Below, piece after piece: positions 8,865 to 17,412 of a stretch of DNA of 64,000 bases (the stretch's first letter is position 1; every line of letters starts with the position of its first letter). The notes below the pieces were generated by a model. It was given only the letters and a program-made list of their open reading frames with translations. It did not search any database and was not told where the DNA came from. Where the stretch lies: NCBI RefSeq assembly GCF_023707985.1, contig NZ_BRCF01000002.1, positions 69,351 to 133,350 on the forward strand, in the 5' to 3' direction. The translations under genes were made by a program, and so were the position numbers. Source of the DNA: Sporosarcina sp. NCCP-2716. Lineage in GTDB: Bacteria > Bacillota > Bacilli > Bacillales_A > Planococcaceae.

Positions 8865-10037
8865 ATGGAATTTGAACAATTGACAGCCGATCTGGCAAAA
8901 CGGCTGACGGACGGCTCGTTCGTGCGCGCCACGTTCAGCCAGCCGCGCTCGAAGGAAGAGGGGCTGCTGCGCATCAAAGCCAAGCCTATCGAGCTGAAAG
9001 GCGAGCTGCACATCCAATTCGAAGAACAATTCGAGCGCGTGCTGAAGCACCATAATATTTCCGCGGATGGATTGGAACTTTTCCTGACGAATGTCCTTAT
9101 GCGGTTCCGCCAAGTGCAGGCCGAATTCACGAATGAAGTGATCCAGGTGCAGCTGACGAAGAAGTTCAAGATTTCCTGGAAATCGAGTGCCGTCGCGTCG
9201 TCGAAAGTGCCGGATCTCTCGCATAACCGGAAAAAGAACCACCTGCTTGAAGAAGGGACGCCCTATCCGTTCCTCATCCGTCTCGGCGTGCAGACGGCGG
9301 ACGGGCTCATCAAGAAACAGAAACACGACAAATTCAGGCAGATCAACCGGTTCATCGAGTTCATTGATGATGCGCTTGAACATCTGCCGAAAGACAGACC
9401 GGTCCGCATCCTCGATTTCGGCTCGGGCAAGTCGTATTTGACGTTCGCCCTCTATCATTACCTGCGTATCGAAAAAGGATTGGATATCCGGGTGACGGGC
9501 CTCGATCTGAAGAAAGAAGTGATCGAGGACTGCCGGGAGATCGCGAAGGACCTCGGCTATGACCAGCTCGAGTTCCTCGTCGGCGACATCAATGAGTACG
9601 AAGGCGAATCCGCAGTCGACATGGTCGTCACCCTGCACGCGTGCGATACAGCAACCGACATGGCGCTCGCCCGTGCCGTCCGCTGGGGGGCGAGTGTCAT
9701 CCTGAGCGTTCCGTGCTGCCAGCATGAGCTGTTTAACCAGCTGCGCGCTCCGGAGCTCGACGTCATGCTGCAGCACGGACTCGTGAAGGAGCGGTTCGCC
9801 GCGCTTGCGACCGATTCGCTCCGCGCGGAACTGCTGACGCTCGCCGGGTACGAAACGCAGCTGCTCGAGTTCATCGACATGGCGCATACACCGAAGAACA
9901 TCCTGATCCGCGCCTACCGCACGGACAAACCGGTATCGCCGGCGGTGGCGGAGCGGTACAAGGCATTCCGCCGCCTGCTCCACGCCCGTCCGTTCCTCGA
10001 ACGGGAACTGAAGCTGGAGAGTCTGCGGGAAGACTGA
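8865..10037 (+). CDS. SAM-dependent methyltransferase (Methyltransf_32 type)
   Basis: A 390-residue class I methyltransferase. The C-terminal half contains motif I ILDFGSGKSYLTFALYHYL near residue 180, then VTGLDLKKE and VTLHACDTATD, as in methyltransferases that modify RNA or small metabolites. The N-terminal 150 residues are family-specific. The start at 8865 is supported by AAAGGAG. The gene is followed immediately by a 20-bp periodic repeat array. Substrate is unknown. Confidence 0.78.
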   Translation: MEFEQLTADLAKRLTDGSFVRATFSQPRSKEEGLLRIKAKPIELKGELHIQFEEQFERVLKHHNISADGLELFLTNVLMRFRQVQAEFTNEVIQVQLTKKFKISWKSSAVASSKVPDLSHNRKKNHLLEEGTPYPFLIRLGVQTADGLIKKQKHDKFRQINRFIEFIDDALEHLPKDRPVRILDFGSGKSYLTFALYHYLRIEKGLDIRVTGLDLKKEVIEDCREIAKDLGYDQLEFLVGDINEYEGESAVDMVVTLHACDTATDMALARAVRWGASVILSVPCCQHELFNQLRAPELDVMLQHGLVKERFAALATDSLRAELLTLAGYETQLLEFIDMAHTPKNILIRAYRTDKPVSPAVAERYKAFRRLLHARPFLERELKLESLRED

Positions 10038-10038
10038 C

Positions 10039-10237
10039 GGAAACGCTCATAAAATCTGTGGAAACGCTCATAAACTGCGAAAATCGCTCATAAATCTCAA
10101 AAACCGCTCATAAACATGCGAAAAACGCTCATAAATCACGGAAAACGCTCATAAATCACGAAAAGCGCTCATAAACTGCGAAAAGCGCTCATAAATCTCA
10201 AAAACCGCTCATAAACTGCGAAAAGCGCTCATAACCG
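10039..10237 (+). repeat. 20-bp periodic array, CGCTCATAAA family, 10 units
   Basis: Ten imperfect units of 18-21 bp, each with the core CGCTCATAA followed by a variable 8-10-bp spacer such as ATCACGAAAAG. The array starts within 2 bp of the methyltransferase stop codon and reads the core on the sense strand of that gene. It precedes the terminator at 10285. No open frame here looks like a gene; any translation is a low-complexity repeat. Confidence 0.9.
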
Positions 10238-10284
10238 CGTGAATCGAGCCGCCATGTCCAAGCGTTCACTCCCCTGCCCCACAC

Positions 10285-10319
10285 GAAAAAGCCGCACTCG
10301 GATCGAGTGCAGCTTTTTC
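10285..10319. terminator. Bidirectional terminator
   Basis: Hairpin AAAAAGCCGCACTC / GAGTGCAGCTTTTT with one mismatch, A and T runs on both sides, between two convergent genes. Confidence 0.85.
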
Positions 10320-10325
10320 GTATAC

Positions 10326-11720
10326 TTACAAGTCGGAGACAGCTGACTCGTGTGCAGTTGTGTCACCATATTGGACGGTGTCGAGCTCGCCTGTGACGCG
10401 GGCGGCTGTGACGCCGGCTGTCATGGAGCCGCTGACGTTCAGCGCAGTCCGGCCCATGTCGATGAGCGGTTCAACGGAGATCAGGATACCGGCAAGCGCG
10501 ATCGGCAAGTTGAGGGCCGACAGCACGAGGATGGCTGCGAATGTCGCGCCGCCGCCGACTCCAGCTACGCCGAATGAGCTGATCGCCACGACAGCGACCA
10601 ATGTGAGGATGAATTGCGCGTCGATCGGCTGCCCGACTGTCGGCGCGATCATCACGGCAAGCATCGCCGGGTAGATGCCGGCGCAGCCGTTCTGCCCGAT
10701 CGACAGGCCGAATGACCCTGCGAAGTTCGCAATCCCTTCAGGTACGCCGAGCCGCGTCGTCTGCGTATTGAGATTCAACGGCAGGGTGCCTGCGCTCGAG
10801 CGGGATGTGAAGGCGAACAGCAGTGTATCGCCGGCTTTCTTCACGTAATTGATCGGATTCAGTCCTGTCACGGCAAGGATCGCCAAGTGGATTGCGAACA
10901 TGACGATCAGTGCGGCGTAGGAAGCACCGACGAATTTCCCGAGATTGACGATCGCCCCATAATCGGACACCGCGACCGTGCGGGCCATGATTGCGAGAAT
11001 TCCGTATGGCGTCAGGCGGAGGACGATCTTCACAACAGCCATGACGAGGGAGTAGATTGCATCGATCCCTTTTTGGACGACAGCGGCCTGCTCAGGCTCT
11101 TTTCGGCGGACTGCCAGGAAGGCGAATCCAAGGAACGCTGCAAAGATGACAACACCTATCGTAGAAGTTGGCCGTGCCCCTGTGAAATCGAGGAACGGAT
11201 TCGCCGGCAGCAGATCCAGCAGCTGATCGGGCAGTGCTTTGTCCGCTACGGTTGTCGCTGTCTCTTCAATAGAGATGCCGCGCGCCGCTTCCGCTTCCCC
11301 CTGGACGATCTGGTCGGCATCGAGCCCGAACAGCAGCGCGGAGCCGATTCCGATCAGTGCGGCAATCGCTGTCGTGCCGATCAGCATTCCCAGAATGACT
11401 GCCGCCTGTTTCCCGAAGTTCTTGCCCGCCGCCACTTTCGTGAATGCCGTCAGGATGGAGATGAACACAAGCGGGACGACGATCATCTGCAGCAGTTTGA
11501 TGTAACCTGTTCCGATGATGTTGAACCACGGGATCGACGACTGCAGGGCCGCCCCGTCCGCCCCGTAACTGACGTGGAGTATAATACCGTACACGATTCC
11601 GAGACCTAGACCAGTGAAGACCCGTTTAGAAAATGAAATATGTTTGCGGTTCATCCAGAAAAGAATTCCTGCCAGTACAAGCAGGCCCGCGACGTTCAGT
11701 AAGACCAATCCGACTTCCAT
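10326..11720 (-). CDS. tcyP: L-cystine/dicarboxylate symporter TcyP
   Basis: Dicarboxylate/amino acid:cation symporter (DAACS family), 464 residues, nearly the size of B. subtilis TcyP, a sodium-coupled L-cystine importer. It has the serine-rich re-entrant loop FTSRSSAGTLPLNL and about eight membrane helices; MIVVPLVFISILTAFT is the third. The N-terminal segment and overall length fit TcyP better than GltP. The ATG follows AAGGGGGATTTC. Sulphur-dependent control is likely in this family. Confidence 0.88.
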   Translation of the reverse strand: MEVGLVLLNVAGLLVLAGILFWMNRKHISFSKRVFTGLGLGIVYGIILHVSYGADGAALQSSIPWFNIIGTGYIKLLQMIVVPLVFISILTAFTKVAAGKNFGKQAAVILGMLIGTTAIAALIGIGSALLFGLDADQIVQGEAEAARGISIEETATTVADKALPDQLLDLLPANPFLDFTGARPTSTIGVVIFAAFLGFAFLAVRRKEPEQAAVVQKGIDAIYSLVMAVVKIVLRLTPYGILAIMARTVAVSDYGAIVNLGKFVGASYAALIVMFAIHLAILAVTGLNPINYVKKAGDTLLFAFTSRSSAGTLPLNLNTQTTRLGVPEGIANFAGSFGLSIGQNGCAGIYPAMLAVMIAPTVGQPIDAQFILTLVAVVAISSFGVAGVGGGATFAAILVLSALNLPIALAGILISVEPLIDMGRTALNVSGSMTAGVTAARVTGELDTVQYGDTTAHESAVSDL

Positions 11721-11768
11721 TTGAAATCCCCCTTATTCCTCTTATCGTATGTTTTTTGAACATACCCT

Positions 11769-11797
11769 ATCTTATGTACTTAATTCCGATATGTCAA
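11769..11797 (-). promoter_or_regulatory. tcyP promoter
   Basis: On the minus strand TTGACA (11792-11797), a 17-bp spacer and TAAGAT (11769-11774). The spacer contains CGGAATTAAG, which could be part of a CymR-type sulphur repressor site, but that reading is tentative. Confidence 0.5.
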
Positions 11798-11915
11798 CTA
11801 GGTTTTAGAATTTGTAAGAGGTTTTTTGTTTCTCTCTAAATAGCCCTCTCGTTAAACTAGAGAACAGTAATCGTTTTTTTGCTAAACTAGGAACAGTGAA
11901 GAATGGGGGATATCA

Positions 11916-12452
11916 ATGTTTACGTTAAAAGTTTCAGAAACTGTGTCTTTGAAGTTATTGGATTTGGAAGATGCGGAGGCGCTGTTCTCCGTGGTAAACG
12001 AATCGCGCGTCCATTTACGAGAGTGGCTGCCGTGGGTGGACGGGGCACTTTCGCCAGAAGGCTACCGGCCGGTCATCGGTACGTGGCTAAAGCAATTTGC
12101 GGATCACAACGGATTCCAGGCCGGAATTTTGGTGAATGGCGAACTGGCTGGGATGATCGGCTTCCATCCGATTAATTGGATGAACCGCAGCACAAGCGTC
12201 GGTTATTGGCTCGGTGATCGCTTCCAGGGCGGCGGTGTTATGACTGCTTCCGTATCTGCTCTCCTCGATTATGCATTTACATCTTACAAGCTGCACCGCG
12301 TGGAGATCCGCTGTGGGGTCGACAACTTGAAAAGCCGCGCAATACCTGAACGGCTCGGGTTCCAGTTAGAAGGCATCCAGCGTGATGCGGAATTTTTGTA
12401 CGATCACTTCCATGATTTGGCGGTCTATAGTAAATTGTCGACAGATCAGTGA
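11916..12452 (+). CDS. GNAT acetyltransferase (RimL/YdaF-like)
   Basis: A 178-residue GNAT N-acetyltransferase of the RimJ/RimL group, like B. subtilis YdaF. It has LREWLPWVD early, the acetyl-CoA motif region IGYWL-type (VGYWLGDRFQGGGVM) and the C-terminal NLKSRAIPERLGF. It probably acetylates a protein N-terminus or a small amine. The ATG follows GGGGGAT. Two TAAACTAG-type -10 elements lie upstream near 11855 and 11883, each followed by GAACAGT. Confidence 0.85.
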   Translation: MFTLKVSETVSLKLLDLEDAEALFSVVNESRVHLREWLPWVDGALSPEGYRPVIGTWLKQFADHNGFQAGILVNGELAGMIGFHPINWMNRSTSVGYWLGDRFQGGGVMTASVSALLDYAFTSYKLHRVEIRCGVDNLKSRAIPERLGFQLEGIQRDAEFLYDHFHDLAVYSKLSTDQ

Positions 12453-12514
12453 TCGCTGCGTGCTTCAACCCGGGTGAACCGGGTAGACTTTCAGTAGAAT
12501 GCTTGCCGGGCTGC

Positions 12515-12535
12515 TTTACGTGAACTCACGTGAAA
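12515..12535. promoter_or_regulatory. Palindromic operator candidate before the MFS gene
   Basis: The imperfect palindrome TTTACGTGA-AC-TCACGTGAAA lies about 115 bp before the transporter start. A -10-like TAAACT follows near 12574. A regulator is not encoded next to it, so its partner is unknown. Confidence 0.35.
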
Positions 12536-12650
12536 GTGTAATCTTCTGTTTATACAGAGTTCATGTGCAGCCGGTAAACTAGTGGAATACAGAAGGATCC
12601 TTGTCCTGTCCAGGCAGCTGCAGGATCTACAAGTCGGAGGTGGACGGAAT

Positions 12651-14273
12651 ATGGCAGCAGAAAAAACATCGAAAGTGAATCTCGGCTTTGTCGTCCTGCT
12701 GATCGGCGTCTTCATGGCGGCGCTCGATAACGGGATCATCAGTGCAGCGCTTACGACCATCAACTCCTCATTCGACGTCAGTGCGACACAAGGTTCATGG
12801 GGAATCACACTTTACACACTCGGCCTGGCCGTGATGACACCGATCGTTGGTAAACTGGCCGATCGGTACGGACGGAAGAAATTGTTCCTGATTGAAGTCG
12901 TCATTTTCACAATCGGTTCTCTCGGGGTCGCATTGAGTCCGAACTTTACATTATTTTTAGCTGCACGTCTTCTGCAATCGTTCGGCGGCGGCGGAATTTT
13001 CATTATCGCCAGTTCTCATGTGCTCAGTACGTTCACGAAAGAAAAACAAGGAAGCATGCTCGGCCTTCTCGGGGGCATGAACGGGATCGCCTCTGTTGTC
13101 GGCCCGAACATCGGGAGTTTCCTGATCGATCTGACAGGCAATTGGCATTGGCTCTTCCTCATTAACGTGCCGATCGGCATTGCGCTTGTTGTGTTCGGCT
13201 TCTTCTCTCTGCACGAAACAAAAGTGCACGTCATGTCGAAAATCGACTTCCTCGGGATATCACTCTTATCGCTATCCATCCTCAGTATCATGTTTGCGGT
13301 GAATAATATAGGTGAGGGCGGTTCCATCCTCGATAATGTAGCGAAATGGAGTGTGCTCGGACTGCTACTTCTGGGGGTCATCGTTTTCGCAGCGCTCATT
13401 TTTGTCGAGAAACGGAACGAACAGGGAGATTCGGTTGACCCGATCCTGCCGTTCAGTCTGCTTCGCAAACCGACGTACGCGATGACGATGGTAATGGGTC
13501 TGCTTTCCGGTACGTTCATCGGAGCGATCATCTTCATCCCATCATTCGCACAACAAATTCTTGGCATCTCCGCGGCCAAGTCCGGATATTGGATGACGCC
13601 GCTCGCGTTAGCTTCAGGGATCGGGGCAGGCGGTGGCGGGTACTTTGTTGATAAAAAAGGACCTGTTAAAACATTGATATTTGCTGGTTTGATCGGCATT
13701 GTTGGTTTCGGCGGCCTCGGTCTCTTCGCTGACACGAAGCTGCTGTTCATCCTTTTCTCGGTGATTGCAGGGATGGGCTTCGGATTTGTGCTCGGCGCCC
13801 CGCTGACGGTTCTCACGTCGAATGCGGCAGGCACCCAGAAAGGTTCCGCCATCGGGACATTGTCCGTGGCGCGCCAAGTGGGGCTCACCATCTCCCCGAC
13901 AATCTTTGCGGTATTCATCCAGAACGGCTTCAGCAAGATCGGTGAGCTGATTCCGCAGAAGTTGAAAGAACACGGCATCAACCCTGCGGACATCCCGGCT
14001 GGTTCGCTCGACCAGATCCAAGGCGGCAGTTACGGAGATCTGCAGGCGAAGATCGATCAGATCCCTTCGCCGGAAGTGCGGGCGTCGCTTCACGAAGCGT
14101 TCCAGCAGGCCGCGCATAATGCGTATGAACCAATCTATATCACGACCGCCGTGATGGCGCTGCTGCTGATCGTCATTTCCGTTGCATTCAGCAGACAGTT
14201 CAAGAACGATGCGATCGAAAGTGAACGTCTCGATGCCGAAGAACACCGTCAGCAGAAACAACCGAATTCATAA
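12651..14273 (+). CDS. DHA2-family MFS drug transporter
   Basis: Major facilitator of the EmrB/QacA (DHA2, 14-helix) family, 540 residues. Helix 1 is VVLLIGVFMAALDNGIISAAL with the family motif LDNGIISAAL; the loop motif GKLADRYGRKK follows helix 2. A hydrophilic loop near residues 420-470 precedes the last helix and the tail is charged. It would export hydrophobic drugs with protons. The ATG has a strong GGAGGTGGACGGAAT site; a start 23 codons upstream has none. Confidence 0.9.
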   Translation: MAAEKTSKVNLGFVVLLIGVFMAALDNGIISAALTTINSSFDVSATQGSWGITLYTLGLAVMTPIVGKLADRYGRKKLFLIEVVIFTIGSLGVALSPNFTLFLAARLLQSFGGGGIFIIASSHVLSTFTKEKQGSMLGLLGGMNGIASVVGPNIGSFLIDLTGNWHWLFLINVPIGIALVVFGFFSLHETKVHVMSKIDFLGISLLSLSILSIMFAVNNIGEGGSILDNVAKWSVLGLLLLGVIVFAALIFVEKRNEQGDSVDPILPFSLLRKPTYAMTMVMGLLSGTFIGAIIFIPSFAQQILGISAAKSGYWMTPLALASGIGAGGGGYFVDKKGPVKTLIFAGLIGIVGFGGLGLFADTKLLFILFSVIAGMGFGFVLGAPLTVLTSNAAGTQKGSAIGTLSVARQVGLTISPTIFAVFIQNGFSKIGELIPQKLKEHGINPADIPAGSLDQIQGGSYGDLQAKIDQIPSPEVRASLHEAFQQAAHNAYEPIYITTAVMALLLIVISVAFSRQFKNDAIESERLDAEEHRQQKQPNS

Positions 14274-14280
14274 ACGAAGC

Positions 14281-14317
14281 GCCTCCGCTCAAGCATAGTT
14301 GAGCGGGGGCACTTTTT
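14281..14317 (+). terminator. Terminator of the MFS gene
   Basis: Stem GCCTCCGCTCAA / TTGAGCGGGGGC with one mismatch, then a T5 run on the plus strand. Confidence 0.8.
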
Positions 14318-14326
14318 GCGTGTCGG

Positions 14327-14995
14327 TCACGGGGTCTTCGACGACACGTCAGTCGGTAGGAAAAGATAGTCCCCGTTCTGGACGGGTTCGCCGAATCGGA
14401 GCGGCACCGGCACCCGGAAGATCGGCCCGTCGGAAACCACCGTATGGAACTCCCCCGATTCCCCGCAGCTGTCGATTCCGAGCTGTTCGAGTTCATCCAT
14501 CAGTCCGATGGTGAACCGGCGGCCGAGGAACTCCCCGGGCATGAGGGATGTATTGACGACGATGATCGTTGCTTCGAATCCTGCGTGGATGAACTCCTCC
14601 AGCAGCTGCCTGCGGGGGATGAGCCAAAGCGGGTGCAGCGCTGTGACCCCGGCCCGCCCGCTCATCTGCTGTACCCACGTGCGGTGGTCCTCGAGGTCGA
14701 TATCACCGAACACGCCATACGGGATGCCGGCCGCCGCTGCGTCTTCCATCGCATCTATGAATTGCGTTTCGTACGTTTCCCACGAAGCCCGCCGTTTCGT
14801 GAATGGGGCGCCCATGCTTTCCGCCTGCGCCCGCAGGACGGCTTCAGGGAGTGCGTGGGAGCGGGACCGGTCCGCCTGTTCTTCAAACATCGTCCAGACG
14901 CGGGCGAGCTCGTCCCCCTGCTGAATGGCCTTATAGACCGCCATCGCTGAATCTTTGCCGCCGCTCCATGAAGCTGTGAATTTACGGGTTGTCAT
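14327..14995 (-). CDS. PP-loop ATP pyrophosphatase, Dph6-related
   Basis: A 222-residue adenine-nucleotide alpha-hydrolase with the PP-loop SWSGGKDSAMA at residues 9-19 and the conserved CGESGEFHT near 180, which mark the diphthine--ammonia ligase (Dph6) related family. Bacteria lack diphthamide, so the substrate is another molecule that is amidated through adenylation; what it is cannot be told. The ATG follows AGGAGGAATGCGAG. A repeat array lies just upstream. Confidence 0.8.
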   Translation of the reverse strand: MTTRKFTASWSGGKDSAMAVYKAIQQGDELARVWTMFEEQADRSRSHALPEAVLRAQAESMGAPFTKRRASWETYETQFIDAMEDAAAAGIPYGVFGDIDLEDHRTWVQQMSGRAGVTALHPLWLIPRRQLLEEFIHAGFEATIIVVNTSLMPGEFLGRRFTIGLMDELEQLGIDSCGESGEFHTVVSDGPIFRVPVPLRFGEPVQNGDYLFLPTDVSSKTP

Positions 14996-15060
14996 CTCGC
15001 ATTCCTCCTGTGTGGTCGGTTGCTAGTAGTATAGCAGAGAGTGTGGCGGTGTGGTGGCGG

Positions 15061-15179
15061 GGTTATGAGCGGTTATGCGAGGGTTATGAGCGCTTTTTGT
15101 GATTTATGAGCGTTTTCCGGAATTTATGAGCGTTTCTCAAGATTTATGAGCGTTTCTCAAGATTTATGAGCGTTTTCCC
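15061..15179 (-). repeat. 20-bp periodic array, CGCTCATAAA family, 6 units
   Basis: Six units with an exact or near 20-bp period and core TTTATGAGCG on the plus strand (CGCTCATAAA on the minus). It lies downstream of the HELGH-protein gene and its terminator, in the sense direction of that gene, and just upstream of the PP-loop gene. Two adjacent units are identical. Confidence 0.9.
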
Positions 15180-15195
15180 ACTCCAGGCATACAAA

Positions 15196-15224
15196 AAACA
15201 CCTGATCGGCGTGATCAGGTGTTT
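15196..15224 (-). terminator. Terminator of the HELGH-protein gene
   Basis: Perfect 12-bp stem AAACACCTGATC / GATCAGGTGTTT with a 5-nt loop and T run on the minus strand, directly after the stop codon. Confidence 0.88.
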
Positions 15225-15227
15225 GGA

Positions 15228-15782
15228 TCAGTCAGCGACAGCCGATTCGGCGGCGGCCAACCCATCGTAGACGATACGGTCTTCAAGGAAGACCTGCTCG
15301 TATGTTTTCAGTCCGTGGCGTTCCATTTTCGACAGGCAGTTCTTATCGACGAGGCGGCACATGTTGTTCATGCGCGCTGCATTGGTCCAGGCAGTCTGTT
15401 CGAACACGTAATCCCGGTCGTTTTCGTCGACCAGTTTCTTCATCCATTCCATACTGGCGGACAACTCGTCCCACGTATGTTCCCGTTTCAGTTCAATGAT
15501 TTCCCGTGTCTTCGGCAGCGAGGCCAGCAGTGCTTTTCGGTCCAAGGCATGTCCCAGTTCGTGAAGCGTCAGCGCCCGGACGTAATCCGCCAGTTCGATC
15601 GGCTCCTCCATCTCAAGCCTTGCTTCGTGCAGCCTTTCTGCATCGACTAAAATACAATGATCGATGAAATCGTACATCATATTGACGCCAGTTGCTGACT
15701 CGATGATTTGAAGTTCCATTGACACAGCCGCCATTGTTTCGCGGATGATTCCGAGGACATCCGTCTGTGATCGGTCGTTCAT
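15228..15782 (-). CDS. Uncharacterised HELGH-motif protein
   Basis: A 184-residue soluble protein of no family I can name. The clearest feature is ALTLHELGHALD near residue 90, an HEXXH zinc-metallopeptidase motif with a following Asp, in an otherwise helical, charged protein with no signal peptide or membrane segment. A third zinc ligand is not obvious; the glutamates near residues 100-120 are candidates. The ATG follows AAGGGAAG. It stands alone with its own promoter and terminator. It may be a small intracellular peptidase. Confidence 0.6.
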   Translation of the reverse strand: MNDRSQTDVLGIIRETMAAVSMELQIIESATGVNMMYDFIDHCILVDAERLHEARLEMEEPIELADYVRALTLHELGHALDRKALLASLPKTREIIELKREHTWDELSASMEWMKKLVDENDRDYVFEQTAWTNAARMNNMCRLVDKNCLSKMERHGLKTYEQVFLEDRIVYDGLAAAESAVAD

Positions 15783-15842
15783 TCTCTTCCCTTGCTCTCT
15801 TTATATATATAGTCCTTCCTTTTAGATAGAAGGTACTATATC

Positions 15843-15870
15843 AGTATAATGCATAACGGGAATTTTTCAA
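15843..15870 (-). promoter_or_regulatory. Promoter of the HELGH-protein gene
   Basis: On the minus strand TTGAAA (15865-15870), 16 bp and TATACT (15843-15848), about 60 bp before the start codon. Confidence 0.55.
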
Positions 15871-15935
15871 TACCCTGAGTAAAATGTCAAAATATCTTCA
15901 AGGTTTCTGAACAATAGTACCTATCCAAATAAAGA

Positions 15936-15973
15936 AGAACGACCCGGCACCTGGATGGATGCCGGGTCGTTCT
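15936..15973 (-). terminator. Terminator of the DinB gene
   Basis: Perfect 14-bp stem AGAACGACCCGGCA / TGCCGGGTCGTTCT around a 10-nt loop, with TTCTTTATTT following on the minus strand. Confidence 0.85.
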
Positions 15974-15983
15974 GTCTGTCGGG

Positions 15984-16490
15984 TCAAATCGCTTTCTTCA
16001 ATTGCAGCGACTCGATCGTATCCCGAAGCTGTTTCAAGTGGCGCTTTTCGTGGAGACCGACGAACGGGAACCACTGGCAGAGCGGAATCTGTCCGAAAAT
16101 CGGGTGCTTGCATGATTTGCAGACGAGTGCCGTCTTGTTGCTGCTGTCGTAGACGTCGAGCAGGAACAGCCGGGAATTGTGCAGTTCTTGTTTCATCTCA
16201 CAAAGTGTCTTGAATGTATCGGAAGGAACGGTGCGTTCCGGAGCTTCGACTTTGATGATACGGTTGGTGGAAATGGAAATCGGCTTTTTCATCGCTTTCG
16301 GGCTTTCAGGGTTTTTCAGTTCCTTCGCCACGTTCGACGCGATGAGCGATTCCATGAGTGAGAGATGCTCGAGAATTTGTTTCGGTGACCAGCCGCCGTC
16401 GGCAGGTTTGCGATTGAATTCTTCGTTGGTCAGTCCGGAGACTGCCTGTAATATTTTTTTGCGTATTTTGTTATTGCCTTCGAAAACCAT
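15984..16490 (-). CDS. DinB-family protein
   Basis: A 168-residue four-helix protein of the DinB/YfiT superfamily. It has the typical WSPKQILEHLSLME early helix with a metal-binding His and a late helix with LHEKRHLKQLRD supplying further His ligands. Members are metal-dependent thiol or small-molecule transferases or are uncharacterised. It contains an extra CKSCKHP motif near residue 125. The start at 16490 is preceded by AGGAGGGGTACA; an extension of 32 codons lacks a site. Confidence 0.78.
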   Translation of the reverse strand: MVFEGNNKIRKKILQAVSGLTNEEFNRKPADGGWSPKQILEHLSLMESLIASNVAKELKNPESPKAMKKPISISTNRIIKVEAPERTVPSDTFKTLCEMKQELHNSRLFLLDVYDSSNKTALVCKSCKHPIFGQIPLCQWFPFVGLHEKRHLKQLRDTIESLQLKKAI

Positions 16491-16663
16491 TGTACCCCTC
16501 CTACGCAGTGTTGACGTCTGCATTCTCTCGGAAAATCTACTAGCAAGCATACGCCCATCCATCCGAAAAAGGAACCCTAAAATCAACTGTCAGAATAGTA
16601 AATATCGACCTCGGATCCGGCTGTCTGAGAATGATCATAGACCACCTTCAGAGAGAATACAAA

Positions 16664-16686
16664 CAGAACGGGTTAAGCCCGTTCTG
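16664..16686. other. Hairpin in the 16.49-16.74 kb intergenic stretch
   Basis: A perfect inverted repeat CAGAACGGG / CCCGTTCTG with a 5-nt loop. It has no strong T run and is away from any stop codon. Apart from this and the next terminator I see nothing in the gap. Confidence 0.4.
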
Positions 16687-16736
16687 AAAGGGTTTTCAAA
16701 GGTTTTTCAGGACACGCGGGACGGCCGGCATCCAAC

Positions 16737-16768
16737 AGAAAAACAGGCTCTCCGGAGAGAACCTGTTT
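16737..16768 (-). terminator. Terminator of the PCYCGC lipoprotein gene
   Basis: Stem AACAGGCTCTC / GAGAACCTGTT with one mismatch around CGGA, followed by T5 on the minus strand. Confidence 0.8.
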
Positions 16769-16776
16769 CAGATGTT

Positions 16777-17331
16777 TCACGCAGGCATCGGCGTGTCGGT
16801 CGGACGCGCGTAGCCTGTCTTATAATCGCTGTCGATCTTTTCGCGGATCTCTTTCAGCGACTTCCCGTCTTTCGCCATTGTCACGGATTTCACAGCGATC
16901 TCCACGCAGACGTCGCAGCGTGTGCCGTGGTCGTCCCAGACGATGGAGCCGTCTTTGCGGATTTCATCGACAAAACAGTTCAGGTTGCTGCCGTGATCGG
17001 CGCTGTCCGCGCAGCCGCAGTAGCATGGCATCCACTGGAGGATGTCCGAGGCGCTGCCGGCGACTTCGTAGACGAGTTTCAGATCATCTGACTTGTCGTT
17101 CAGGAAAGCTGGCAGCTCGGCGGCTGATGCGGTCACTTGCTGCAAGTCGCCATTCGGCAATTGCTGCTGTTCCCCGACCGCGAGATGCGATCCTTTGCTT
17201 TCGTGCGTCTTCGCTTCACCGGCAGCCGCATTATCTTGTTTGCCATCCGGCGATTCGGACGTCTTCCCGCCGCTGCATGCTGTCAGGACAAGCATGAGGG
17301 TGAGCAATAACGGCATGATCATTCGTTTCAT
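16777..17331 (-). CDS. PCYCGC-motif lipoprotein
   Basis: A 184-residue predicted lipoprotein. The signal peptide ends in the lipobox LTAC at about residue 18. The mature part carries PCYCGC near residue 113, then a Cys in NLNCF, then CDVC; such cysteine-rich proteins form the PCYCGC family of Bacilli, whose function is unknown (metal or redox roles are guesses). The start at 17331 is chosen from the AGGAG site 8 bases upstream; the adjacent ATG at 17334 is also possible. Confidence 0.8.
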   Translation of the reverse strand: MKRMIMPLLLTLMLVLTACSGGKTSESPDGKQDNAAAGEAKTHESKGSHLAVGEQQQLPNGDLQQVTASAAELPAFLNDKSDDLKLVYEVAGSASDILQWMPCYCGCADSADHGSNLNCFVDEIRKDGSIVWDDHGTRCDVCVEIAVKSVTMAKDGKSLKEIREKIDSDYKTGYARPTDTPMPA

Positions 17332-17412
17332 CATGTCATCTCCTTTACGTTCACGTTGTCCTCTCAGCATACAGCAGTTCCGCATGTCGTGCGGTTACAA
17401 CATTGTGGCAGC

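Noticed and set aside
10039..10237. The 20-bp arrays considered as CRISPR arrays
   Set aside because: The units are only 20 bp, the conserved core is about 10 bp, the spacers are partly similar to each other, and no cas gene is near.
11850..11900. Twin TAAACTAG...GAACAGT repeats read as a regulator site
   Set aside because: TAAACT is a common -10 element in this window (also before the MFS and MarR genes), so two tandem promoters explain them better.
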